DNA of 64,000 nucleotides, taken from NCBI GenBank assembly GCA_000719105.1, contig JODX01000003.1, positions 287,916-351,915 on the forward strand. The letters are read 5' to 3'. Below the pieces are notes generated by a model, which searched no databases, was not told the origin of the DNA, and saw nothing but the letters and a program-made list of their open reading frames with translations. This document shows, piece by piece, positions 27,529-35,438 of the stretch (positions are counted from its first letter, which is position 1; the number at the start of each line of letters is the position of its first letter). This DNA is from Streptomyces sclerotialus (lineage in GTDB: Bacteria; Actinomycetota; Actinomycetes; Streptomycetales; Streptomycetaceae). The translations under genes and the position numbers were made by a program.

Positions 27529-28903
27529 TCACAGATGCACCTTTGCCGACGCGGCGTCGGCCATGGGCACGCCGATCGTTGTCCATCCCGAGGGGTATGT
27601 TCCCGTCCTGATCGGCAAGGGCTGTGCGCGGGAAAGCTCACGAACGCCACTGACGTGCGGGTGCCTACGGTGAAGCTCCCGGACGATGGCTCGCATACTG
27701 GGCCGGTCCCGCACCTCCGCAGGAGTTACGCGAAAGGCATTCAGCAGAGACTGTGCCGTCTGCTCGGGTTTGCCCCACTGCCACCAGGCACGAGCCATGT
27801 CGGTGTGCAGGCGCGCCTTTCGCTCGGCGGTGGCGAACTGGTCCTGGTGCAATTGCTGGCCTGCCCTGATCGCGGCCCCGGCATCACCGAGCGCCCAGTG
27901 CACTCCCACCTCATAGAGACGCACGGATGCAGGAGTGATGGAGAAGAGGCGATCCGCCGGGGCCACAGCGGGGAGGCCACGGACTGCCCGCGCAGCATCG
28001 TCGATCATCGCCCGAGCCCGGTCCCGGTCGCCCGCCCGAGCTGCGGTGTACGCGGTGGTGCACAGCATCTGCGCGTACGCCGCCGCCTGTGGATGGGTGC
28101 TGAGTCCAGTGGCCTCGATGTTCGACGCGGCGTTGAGTACGAGACGCTGCGCCGCATCCGGCTGGTCCTGGTGGCGCAGGACGATGCTCAGCTCACGAGC
28201 CGCCGCAGCGGAGGTCAGCGGGGAGCCGGAGAGGTCTGCGTACACGGTCGCCCGGTCCGCGGTGAGTCGAGCCTGGTCGTACCGCCCGATCTTCACTAGA
28301 ACCTGGGCCGCCACTGTGTAGCAGGCAGACAGACGCGCGTAGTTGATCTCGGCCCGATCCCGGATCAGGGCGTGAGCCGTGGCGAGAAGGTCCGGGAGCG
28401 CCTTGATGAGTTCGCCATATCTGCCGGTCTCGAACAGCACGCGAGCGCGAGCCAGACGCACGTCCAAAGGGAACCGGCGATCCTGACGGGAGAGGCATCT
28501 CGGCGAGAGCCGATTCCACGCCGAGCAGGAGTGACGCAGGGACGGCCAGCCCTGCCGCTCCGAGCAGAGTGCGTCGTCGCATCGGGTCCTCCTCGGTGTG
28601 CCGTGGACCATTCGGCGCAACTTTAGTGGCATGCGACTCGACGAGGCCGAGTGCCGCTCCCAGGACGTCCGCCGGCACCCCGACTTCGTGTGCGGCTCTC
28701 TGCAGAAGGCGCAGATCAGCGACACGGCCGGGCCGCTCCAGACGAGAAATCGTCGATGCCGAGCAGCCCAGTCTGCGGCCGAGGTCGGCTTGCCGCCACC
28801 CGCGCCAACCTCTGCCCAGCTTGATCAGGCCTCCTGGGTCGCGCTGCGTCATGAGCAAGCGGACTCGCGACGAATTCCACAACGGGTCGATGGTGCGCTG
28901 CAT
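27529..28903 (-). pseudogene. XRE/TPR transcriptional regulator, frameshifted
   Basis: Would encode about 457 aa. N-terminal HTH (LIKLGRGWRGWRQADLGRRLGCSASTISRLERPGR), a RRRTLLGAAGL segment as in many streptomycete XRE/TPR regulators, then an all-helical TPR-like half (LDVRLARARVLFETGRYGELIKALPDLL...WWQWGKPEQTAQSLLNAFR). The two halves are in different frames: the shift lies in the CCCTTT run at 28466-28471, where removing one base restores ...GSPVPLDVRLARARV. Either a recent inactivation or an assembly error. ATG 28903 with GGGGGAGG. Divergent from a small Cys-tailed protein it probably controls. Confidence 0.75.
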
Positions 28904-28974
28904 CGCGCCTCCCCCGTGGCAGGAGCAGGACCGTCCGCCCACGGTAGACGCCACGGGACGGCACGCCTATGGCA

Positions 28975-28991
28975 TGTGCATCTTCTGCACA
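28975..28991. promoter_or_regulatory. Inverted repeat TGTGCA-N5-TGCACA
   Basis: Perfect 6-bp arms in the 197-bp divergent region between the XRE regulator and the 152-aa protein; flanking GGCATG/GGCATGC adds partial symmetry. Candidate operator for the XRE protein. Confidence 0.45.
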
Positions 28992-29100
28992 CGGCATGCG
29001 CAGCCCGCGAGCTGGAGACGGCGGAGGCCAACTGTGTGGTGCTGTGGCAATGCGACCCGCCAACAGGGGATGGGTTCGCGGCACCGGAAGGAGACCCACT

Positions 29101-29559
29101 GTGACGACAGCGGTTGAGAGCGTTCCGGGCACGACTCCCGCGACGCGGGATCCCAGGGAGTACGTCAGGCCGGAGGTCTGGGAGCGAGAGGTCCAGCTCC
29201 TGATGCGCGACCACCCGTTCGACGAGGTGATGGCCGAGCGACTGTTCAGCGCGGCCGTGTCCTACCTGATCACAGCAATGGAGAAGTGGGGTCAGGGCCT
29301 GGAGATGTGCTGCGGCCGGGTGGTCGACATCGCCGTCCACGTCTTCATCCTGGACACCAGGAACTACCGGGAGTTCTGCGCTCAGCACTTCGGTGGCAGG
29401 TTCCTGGAGCACATCCCGGAGATCGAGTTCAAGTACGACGGCTCGGTAGAACGCACGGCGCACATCATCGCCGAGAACGGCTTCCCCGTGGACTGGAAGC
29501 TGTGGGAACGCGACTTCGCCAAGTGTGGTCCGTGCAGGCCGGGCGAGAACTGCCACTGA
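29101..29559 (+). CDS. Conserved small protein with Cys-rich C-terminus, unknown function
   Basis: 152 aa from a GTG preceded by GGAAGGAG. Mostly helical in appearance; no signal peptide or TM. Notable residues: MCCGRVVDIAVHVF, NYREFCAQHFGGRFLEHIPEIEFKYDG, and the tail FAKCGPCRPGENCH, where three Cys and a His could bind metal. Proteins of this type are found next to XRE regulators in streptomycetes, but no function is known to me. The CPC-like tail also invites comparison with precursor peptides, though the length argues for a folded protein. Ends before a strong hairpin. Confidence 0.72.
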   Translation: MTTAVESVPGTTPATRDPREYVRPEVWEREVQLLMRDHPFDEVMAERLFSAAVSYLITAMEKWGQGLEMCCGRVVDIAVHVFILDTRNYREFCAQHFGGRFLEHIPEIEFKYDGSVERTAHIIAENGFPVDWKLWERDFAKCGPCRPGENCH

Positions 29560-29571
29560 CCGGTCACGCCT

Positions 29572-29613
29572 GAACGGGTCGGGGCCTCCCTCCGCGGATG
29601 CCCCGACCCGTTC
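29572..29613. terminator. Hairpin terminator
   Basis: Perfect 14-bp stem (29572-29585 with 29600-29613), 14-nt loop, 12 bp after the stop of the 152-aa protein gene. Confidence 0.85.
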
Positions 29614-29692
29614 GAGTCTCTGGGGCGTGTCGTGGGTGTGTTCCGGATACGGTGCGACGCCAGCACCGTTCCGCATCCGCGTGAGGAAGCAC

Positions 29693-30358
29693 ATGCCCCA
29701 CACGTCACATGCCCCCGTCCTCTTCTGGGACCGCTACAAACCGGACCGCGACGGACCGTCTCCGGCCCCCGACGTGACCGCTTTCGAGTGGACGCAGTAC
29801 GAGGGTCATGGACCTGGTGCCGAGCTGCTGGGGCGACCGGGTACCGCTCTGGAGCTGGGAGCAGCCGAGGGCCGGGAAGCGTCCTGGCTGGCCGGTCAAG
29901 GAGTACGCGTCACGGCGGTGGACCTCTCCCCCGTTCAGATCGAGCGGGCCCGTCGGTGGTGGAAGGACGTCCCCGGGCTGACATTCGTGGAAGCGGAAGC
30001 CTGCTCGTACCTACGGGAGACCGACGAGACGTACGACGCGGTGTTCTCCATCTGGGGCGCCGTGTGGTTCACGGACCCCGAGGAGCTGTTCCCGCTCGTC
30101 GCCAAGCGGCTGACACCTGGTGGCCTGTTCGCCTTCTCGCACGGCGAGACCGCCGCTCACCTCCATGGCTGCCAACTGATGTACGGGAAGGGGCCTGGGG
30201 GTACTGAGATGACCGTTGACCGCTGGTGCTATCCCCCCGCGGCATGGGCCGAGCTGGCACGTCGCCACGGATTCACGGACGTGCGGGCGACATGCCTTCC
30301 GGCACCGGGTGGCCAGGAAATGGGGACGATCGTCGTTACAGCGCGAATGCCCTACTGA
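29693..30358 (+). CDS. Class I SAM-dependent methyltransferase
   Basis: 221 aa. Rossmann SAM motifs: motif I TALELGAAEGREASWLAGQG (residues about 51-70), motif II VTAVDLSPVQIERARRWW, YDAVFSIWGAVWFTDPEELF, and KRLTPGGLFAFSH. Resembles UbiE/Methyltransf_11 small-molecule methyltransferases; acceptor unknown. ATG with GAGGAA. Its last 23 bp overlap the convergent winged-helix gene. It lies downstream of the XRE/152-aa pair but is separated from it by a terminator. Confidence 0.88.
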   Translation: MPHTSHAPVLFWDRYKPDRDGPSPAPDVTAFEWTQYEGHGPGAELLGRPGTALELGAAEGREASWLAGQGVRVTAVDLSPVQIERARRWWKDVPGLTFVEAEACSYLRETDETYDAVFSIWGAVWFTDPEELFPLVAKRLTPGGLFAFSHGETAAHLHGCQLMYGKGPGGTEMTVDRWCYPPAAWAELARRHGFTDVRATCLPAPGGQEMGTIVVTARMPY

Positions 30359-31352
30359 CCTCGGCATGCATCAGGTCGGGATCGGGAGCAGCCGTCCTGG
30401 CAGTACGGCACTGGCGGCAGACCCTTTCTGGTCTCGAACTGTGGATGACGCGCCCGCAGCCGCCATCGCAGTCCCGCCAGAGCTCCTGCTGAAGGGGCGG
30501 AACGGTGTCCGTGTCCTGAGCTGGGACCGCGATGGTTTCCACCGTGGACGGCAGCGGCGGTGGGAGCTGTTCCCTCAAACGGTGGGCGACCAGCGCGGCC
30601 GGGCTATGCACCTTGAGCGGCAGTCCGTCGGTCAACGCGTCCATCACGGTCACCCGGTCGACCCCTCGGGCGAGCCATTCGGCGGCGGCAGGCGCGAGGC
30701 GCCTCACGTCCTGCTCGGACAGCGTGAGCCGCTTGTCGACCTTGCGCAACCGCGTGAGCGCGGCGACGGCCTCTTCGTGGTGAGGCCCAGGTGCCGCATC
30801 CTCGGCAGGTGGCTCCGACGGCTCGGGGGCCGCCGGTACGGGCTCCGCTACGGCGAGCGGGGAAGCCTCTCGCTCGGGTACGGGCTCCAGCTCGACGACC
30901 CGGTCAGGAACCGGCTCCGGTCCCCGCTCGCGCACCGGCTCACGGCCTGCTGACTCGCGGACTGCCTGCTCACTCGTCCGAGCCGTACGCCCAGGAACGT
31001 GATGCGCGTACGTACGCGTCACCACCTGCCCCGCGCCCGTGCGCTCCCGCACCCGCTCGAAGTACCCCTGCGCCTCCAGCTCCCGCAGCGCGAAGGCGAT
31101 CCGGTCGCGCCCTTCGGGGAAGCGGCCGGCGAGAGTACGGATGTCGACGGCCGCGCCGTCGGGCAACGACAGGATGTGCACGGCCAGCCCGATGGCGACG
31201 AGGGACAGCTCGCGGTGCTGGGCGAGGTGGTTGCCGATGATCGTGTACCGCTCCGGCTGGTAGGCCTTGAGCTGGATGACACCTGAAGGGCTGCCGGATC
31301 GCGGAACACCGGGATGCGAGCGTACGGCAGCGTTAGTCTTGCGCACAGCCAT
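30336..31352 (-). CDS. Winged-helix (helix-turn-helix) domain protein
   Basis: 338 aa. Residues about 28-105 form a winged helix (YQPERYTIIGNHLAQHRELSLVAIGLAVHILSLPDGAAVDIRTLAGRFPEGRDRIAFALRELEAQGYFER), like replication-initiator/HTH proteins common near WhiJ-type genes. A Pro/Glu linker is followed by a helical segment (LTLSEQDVRRLAPAAAEWLARGV...ALVAHRLREQLPP) and a C-terminal Cys set (CDGGCGRVIHSS...VCRQCR) that could be a zinc ribbon. Probably a DNA-binding regulator. Confidence 0.8.
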   Translation of the reverse strand: MAVRKTNAAVRSHPGVPRSGSPSGVIQLKAYQPERYTIIGNHLAQHRELSLVAIGLAVHILSLPDGAAVDIRTLAGRFPEGRDRIAFALRELEAQGYFERVRERTGAGQVVTRTYAHHVPGRTARTSEQAVRESAGREPVRERGPEPVPDRVVELEPVPEREASPLAVAEPVPAAPEPSEPPAEDAAPGPHHEEAVAALTRLRKVDKRLTLSEQDVRRLAPAAAEWLARGVDRVTVMDALTDGLPLKVHSPAALVAHRLREQLPPPLPSTVETIAVPAQDTDTVPPLQQELWRDCDGGCGRVIHSSRPERVCRQCRTARTAAPDPDLMHAEVSRAFAL

Positions 31353-31512
31353 GAGGGAAGGTGCTTTCTTCCTGGATGGTCAGGCCCTCGCTCGGGAGTG
31401 CAAGTCCCGGCGGGGGCCGTCGCATGTCTGCGGATTGTGTGAAGTTCTGTGAGGTTCTTCGGGGCGAGCCTGCCCGCCTGCACCGCAGACGCGCCAGCCG
31501 GAACGGCCCGGT

Positions 31513-32067
31513 TCACCCCCGCGGGTGACGTACACGAGGTTTGGCTGGTTGGAGGGGTTCTTTCCCCAGGTTCTTTCCTTCTTGACCGCCCGCCGCCCCG
31601 GCCGACGCACCACCGGATCCCGTGTTTCCGGACTCCGGTGACGAGGGCTTCCGCAAAGTCCCGTGATCAAGTTCAGCCCATACGGTCTTGATCGGAACCG
31701 GCCCGGTCCGGACGCCCCATCGGTCCGCCAGCACCTCGACGAGAAGCAGGCCGCGTCCGGAGTCGGGAAGTTCTTCGCGACCTGCTGACGACAGCACCGG
31801 CAACCGATCGCCGCGAGTGTCGGTGACCTCGATACGCAGCGTGCCGGACCGCAGGACGGAAAGGGTGAGGCGGAAGCTGCGGCCGGCGACGCGACCGTGC
31901 AGCGCGGCGTTCGCCGCGAGTTCCGCAACGATGAGCCGGGCCGGGTCGAGCGGCAGGGCCCAGCTCCGCAGTTGCTCGGTCGCGAGCAGCCGGGCGAGGC
32001 GCGCGCCACGGCGTGTGGCGGAGAGCGGCACGGTGAACCGGTGCAGCGGGGACGGGATTTCGGGCAT
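31513..32067 (-). CDS. RsbW-like ATP-binding (anti-sigma type) protein
   Basis: 184 aa with a GHKL ATPase fold: FTVPLSATRRGARLARLLATEQLRSW, N-box AELAANAALHG, G1-like VTDTRGD and G2 SGRGLLLVEVLADRWGV. Matches the small histidine-kinase-like ATPase family (anti-sigma or AbaA-like) usually encoded beside XRE/DUF5753 and DUF397 genes. The tail is Gly/Ser/Pro-rich. Start at MPEI; a GTG six codons earlier is possible. Divergent from the XRE gene. Confidence 0.83.
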   Translation of the reverse strand: MPEIPSPLHRFTVPLSATRRGARLARLLATEQLRSWALPLDPARLIVAELAANAALHGRVAGRSFRLTLSVLRSGTLRIEVTDTRGDRLPVLSSAGREELPDSGRGLLLVEVLADRWGVRTGPVPIKTVWAELDHGTLRKPSSPESGNTGSGGASAGAAGGQEGKNLGKEPLQPAKPRVRHPRG

Positions 32068-32246
32068 GGCGCTTTGCTCATTCACATCACTCAGCGTGTT
32101 CACACCTGCGTAACCTGTGAAGAAGGTGTCCCCGTGCGACGGATGGCTGTCCGGGCCGTGCCCGGTTCCGTCCGGGCGGTACGGCATGACCGGCCGCGGG
32201 CGCGTGCGTTGGACGGAGAACGGCTCGGCGGGAAAGGGCGGCGGAC

Positions 32247-33071
32247 GTGAACGACTGGGATGCGGAGCTGGAGGACGACGAGGCCGGGGCCGTGATGCGG
32301 ACGGTCGCGCGGCAGCTGAAGCTGTGGCGCGAGGTGGCCGGCCTCACCCAGGCCGAGTTCGGAGCGGCCATCGGCTACGGGGAGGAACTGGTCTCGTCGG
32401 TGGAGCGGGGACGGCGCATCCCCCGGCCCGAGTACTTGGACCAGGCGGACGAGGCACTCGCGGCGAGCGGCAGGATCGCGGCGCTGAAGGAGGACGTGGC
32501 GGAGGTCCGGTACCCGAAGAAGGTGCGGGACGTGAAACGGCTGGAGGCGGGGGCCGTCGAGATCTGCTCGTACAACAACTCGGTCGTGGACGGCCTGCTC
32601 CAGACCGAGGATTACGCACGAGCCGTCTTCACCTCTCGCCGACCGCCGTTCCCGGAGGAGGAGCTGGAACGGCGGGTCACCGCGCGTCTGGCCCGGCAAG
32701 AGGCCCTGAACGCTGAGCCCTTGTTCAGCTTCGTGCTGTGCGAAGCGACGCTTCGCCGCTCGATCGGGGGGAAGATGGTGATGCGCGCCCAACTCGAGCG
32801 CCTGTTGGCGGCGGCCCGGTCGCGCAATGTCGACCTCCAGGTCCTGCCCCTCAGCCGCGAGGAGAATGCGGGCATCGACGGCTCGTTCCGACTGCTCAAG
32901 CTCAAGACCGGGACGGCTGTCGGCCTGTACGAAGTGCAGCTCACCAACCGTGTGATCACCGACCCGAAAGAAACCACGGTGCTCGACATGCGCTACGGGA
33001 TCATCCGGGCGCAGGCTCTCGCGCCACGGGAGTCACTGGCCTTCATCGAGAAAGTGCTGGGAGAGTCATGA
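32247..33071 (+). CDS. XRE-family regulator with DUF5753 (WhiJ-like)
   Basis: 274 aa. N-terminal HTH at about residues 18-75 (QLKLWREVAGLTQAEFGAAIGYGEELVSSVERGRRIP), then a DUF5753 effector domain (YNNSVVDGLLQTEDYARAVF...LFSFVLCEATLRRSIGGKMVMRAQLERLL...IDGSFRLL). WhiJ-type regulators repress development-related genes together with DUF397 partner proteins. GTG start. The downstream DUF397 gene overlaps by 4 bp (ATGA), so the two are co-translated. Confidence 0.9.
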   Translation: MNDWDAELEDDEAGAVMRTVARQLKLWREVAGLTQAEFGAAIGYGEELVSSVERGRRIPRPEYLDQADEALAASGRIAALKEDVAEVRYPKKVRDVKRLEAGAVEICSYNNSVVDGLLQTEDYARAVFTSRRPPFPEEELERRVTARLARQEALNAEPLFSFVLCEATLRRSIGGKMVMRAQLERLLAAARSRNVDLQVLPLSREENAGIDGSFRLLKLKTGTAVGLYEVQLTNRVITDPKETTVLDMRYGIIRAQALAPRESLAFIEKVLGES

Positions 33072-33280
33072 CCGTCAAGCCCTCTGCCGGAACCGGTACC
33101 GGCACCGAGCTGAACTGGATAAAAAGCAGCTACAGCACAGCTGACGGCCCGTCCTGCGTAGAAGTGGCAGCACCCCCCGCCCACATCCTCGTCCGCGACT
33201 CCAAGAACCCCCGAGGCCCCCGCCTCACCCTCACCCCCACCGCCTGGGCGGCGTTCCTGCCCTACGCCTCCGAACGCTGA
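33068..33280 (+). CDS. DUF397 domain protein
   Basis: 70 aa with the diagnostic DUF397 pattern LNWIKSSYSTADGPSCVEVA and VRDSKNPRGPRLTLTPTAWAAFL. These small proteins partner with XRE/DUF5753 regulators and are thought to relieve repression. Its ATG overlaps the regulator's TGA. Its last 19 bp overlap the convergent TetR gene. Confidence 0.93.
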   Translation: MTVKPSAGTGTGTELNWIKSSYSTADGPSCVEVAAPPAHILVRDSKNPRGPRLTLTPTAWAAFLPYASER

Positions 33281-33870
33281 CCCAGCACCCTGGCCGTGAA
33301 GTCGGCCAGCCGGCTCCGCAACCGCTCCCGTTCCACCCCCCGCACGCCCACCAGGTGTTCCACCAGATCGGCCCGTACGGCGGCGAGCAACGCGTGTGCG
33401 GCGAAGTCACCGGAGCCGTCGCCGTCGACGTCACCGAAGCCTGGCACCTGCTCCAGCGCATCCCGCAGCAGGCCGTGCCACCGCTCGTAGTGGTCCGCGT
33501 CGTAGGGACTGTCGCTGCCCGTCGCCTCCAGCGCCAGCGCGAGATGACGGTTGTCGATCTTGAGGCACAGCAGGGCGTCCAGCACGGCGGGTACGCGCTC
33601 CAGCGGCGGGGTGTCAGGTCCCAGCGGCGGCGGTCCCGCGGTCACGGCCTCCTCGACCGGCTCCAGCCGCGCGGCGTACAGCGCACGGATCAGCCCCGTG
33701 CGGTCACCGAACGCGCGGAACAACGTTCCCTTGCCGACCCCCGCCGCCGCCGCGACGTCGGACATGGTCACGTCCTCGGGGCGTGCGCGGCTCGCGAAGA
33801 GCTCCTCGGCGGCGGCGAGCAGGGAGGCCCGGTTGCGGGCGGCGTCCTTGCGCGGCTTGCGGTCGGCCAT
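33262..33870 (-). CDS. TetR-family regulator
   Basis: 202 aa. HTH at about residues 10-55 (NRASLLAAAEELFASRARPEDVTMSDVAAAAGVGKGTLFRAFGDRTGLIRALY), then a helical ligand domain. ATG preceded by AAGGAA. Divergent from an NTF2-like/NmrA-like operon, with two matching near-palindromes between the genes, so it is probably the repressor of that operon and of itself. Confidence 0.9.
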   Translation of the reverse strand: MADRKPRKDAARNRASLLAAAEELFASRARPEDVTMSDVAAAAGVGKGTLFRAFGDRTGLIRALYAARLEPVEEAVTAGPPPLGPDTPPLERVPAVLDALLCLKIDNRHLALALEATGSDSPYDADHYERWHGLLRDALEQVPGFGDVDGDGSGDFAAHALLAAVRADLVEHLVGVRGVERERLRSRLADFTARVLGQRSEA

Positions 33871-33908
33871 GTGGTTCCTTTCCAGCGGCGAGGGGCGAGG
33901 TTGCAATC

Positions 33909-33959
33909 CGGACCGGCGGTCCGTATCTTCGGTCACACGTTAACCAGACCGCCGGTCCG
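33909..33959. promoter_or_regulatory. Two candidate TetR operators
   Basis: CGGACCGGCGGTCCG (33909-33923) is a perfect palindrome around a central base. CAGACCGCCGGTCCG (33945-33959) is the same motif with one mismatch and inverted centre. The 36-bp centre-to-centre spacing and position between divergent starts fit control of both genes. Confidence 0.7.
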
Positions 33960-33982
33960 CATCGTACGCCATGGAGACAGCC

Positions 33983-34435
33983 ATGCCCTCGAACGCGACC
34001 AACACCTCCACCCACGCCCCCACCGCACCCGCCGATCTCTTCCGTCACGGCCTGCGCCTGCTACTGGAGAAGGACATCGACGCCTGGCTCGGCCTGTGGG
34101 CCGAGGACGGCGTCATGGAGTTCCCGTTCGCCCCGGAGGGCCGGCCGCGCCGACTGGACGGCAGGGAGGCCGTCGCGTCGTACATGCGCGACTACCCGGA
34201 CCACATCGACCTGCACGACTTCCCCGACGTGACGATCCACCAGACCACCGACCCGGAAACCATCGTGGTCGAGATGCGCGCGGTCGGCCGCCTGGTGCAG
34301 ACCGACAGTCCGTACGACATGACGTACGTCGCCGTCGTGAGCGTCCGGGACGGCCGCATCACCGCCTACCGCGACTACTGGAACCCCCTCGCCGTGCAGG
34401 ACCCGGCCGCCGACTTCGTCGGGAGCGCCCGATGA
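33983..34435 (+). CDS. NTF2-like (SnoaL-type) protein
   Basis: 150 aa, one SnoaL/NTF2 domain (ADLFRHGLRLLLEKDIDAWLGLWAEDGVMEFPFAP...REAVASYMRDYP...VVSVRDGRITAYRDYWNPLAV). Family members are small enzymes (isomerases, cyclases) or ligand-binding proteins. ATG 33983 has GGAGA upstream; ATG 33971 is an alternative. The next gene overlaps by 4 bp (ATGA). Likely TetR-regulated. Confidence 0.87.
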   Translation: MPSNATNTSTHAPTAPADLFRHGLRLLLEKDIDAWLGLWAEDGVMEFPFAPEGRPRRLDGREAVASYMRDYPDHIDLHDFPDVTIHQTTDPETIVVEMRAVGRLVQTDSPYDMTYVAVVSVRDGRITAYRDYWNPLAVQDPAADFVGSAR

Positions 34436-35298
34436 CCGCCACCGGCACCACTCTCGTCATCGGCGCGACGGGCACCACCGGCAGCCGTACCGCCGCACGA
34501 CTCCTCGCCGCCGGGCACCGCGTGAAGGCCGCCTCCCGGCGCGCCACCCCGGTCCCGGGCGCCGAAGCCGTCCGCTTCGACTGGTACGACCCCGCCACCT
34601 TCGACGACGCCCTCGCCGGAGCCGACCGCGTCTACCTCGTCCCGCCGGTGGGCGACCCCGACCCGGCCGCCGTCATGCTGCCGTTCCTGAAGCAGGCCCG
34701 CGCCGCCGGAGTGCGCCGCGCGGTGCTGCTCAGCTCCTCGGCCGTCCCGGCCGGAGGCCCGGCCGTCGGCGCCGTGCACCAGGCCCTGCCCGGGCTGTTC
34801 GAGGAATGGGCGGTTCTCCGGCCGTCGTGGTTCATGCAGAACTTCACCGGGGGGCACGCCCACGCCACCACCCTCCGTGAGACCGGCACCGTCCTGACGG
34901 CGACCGGCGACGGTCGTGTCGGCTTCGTCGACGCGGACGACATCGCGGCCGTCGCCGTTCACGCCCTCACCGACGAGTCCGCCCCCGGCACCGACCTGGT
35001 CCTGACCGGGCCCGAGGCACTGAGCTACGACGACGTCGCCGCGATCTCCGCCGAGGTCACCGGCCGACCCGTGGTCCACCAACGGCTGACGTACGAGGGG
35101 ATGTGCGACCACCTGACGCGCGCCGCAGGCATCCCCGCGGAGTTCGCCGCGATGCTGGCCGCCATGGACCAGGCCATCGCCGAGGGCTCCGAGGACCGCA
35201 CCACGGACGCCGTCGAGCGACTTACCGGCCGTCCTCCGCACGACCTGCGCACCGTCCTCCTTCGGGAGGGCGTCGGGCGCGAGCAGCCGACAGGGTGA
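34432..35298 (+). CDS. NmrA-like NAD(P)-binding protein
   Basis: 288 aa atypical SDR. Dinucleotide motif VIGATGTTGSRTAARLL (residues about 8-24), VRRAVLLSSSAVPAG, LRPSWFMQNF, VGFVDADDIAAVAVHAL, and C-terminal LTYEGMCDHLTRAAGIP. Such proteins act as NAD(P)H:quinone-type reductases or redox sensors. Translationally coupled to the NTF2-like gene. A diverged copy of its last 62 bp recurs downstream of the first STAND gene. Confidence 0.88.
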   Translation: MTATGTTLVIGATGTTGSRTAARLLAAGHRVKAASRRATPVPGAEAVRFDWYDPATFDDALAGADRVYLVPPVGDPDPAAVMLPFLKQARAAGVRRAVLLSSSAVPAGGPAVGAVHQALPGLFEEWAVLRPSWFMQNFTGGHAHATTLRETGTVLTATGDGRVGFVDADDIAAVAVHALTDESAPGTDLVLTGPEALSYDDVAAISAEVTGRPVVHQRLTYEGMCDHLTRAAGIPAEFAAMLAAMDQAIAEGSEDRTTDAVERLTGRPPHDLRTVLLREGVGREQPTG

Positions 35299-35302
35299 GG
35301 CG

Positions 35303-35390
35303 CGGAGCACTTTCCCACTCCTGGTGGTGAGGCGTGAGCGATGTGGCCGAACTCCTGCGGACGGGCTCAGCCTGCTGCTAGCACCGAGCC
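35303..35390 (+). promoter_or_regulatory. STAND-array promoter module, copy 1
   Basis: Contains AGCACTTTCCCAC (35306-35318), TGCGGA (35356-35361, -35 position), a 17-bp spacer and TAGCAC (35379-35384, -10 position) within TGCTGCTAGCACCGAG. The same arrangement precedes all four STAND genes, at 54-60 bp from the start codon. Confidence 0.6.
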
Positions 35391-35438
35391 ACACACGGCG
35401 GTTGAGGAACCGCGGCGGGATCGGGAAGGGGCCGTAGC

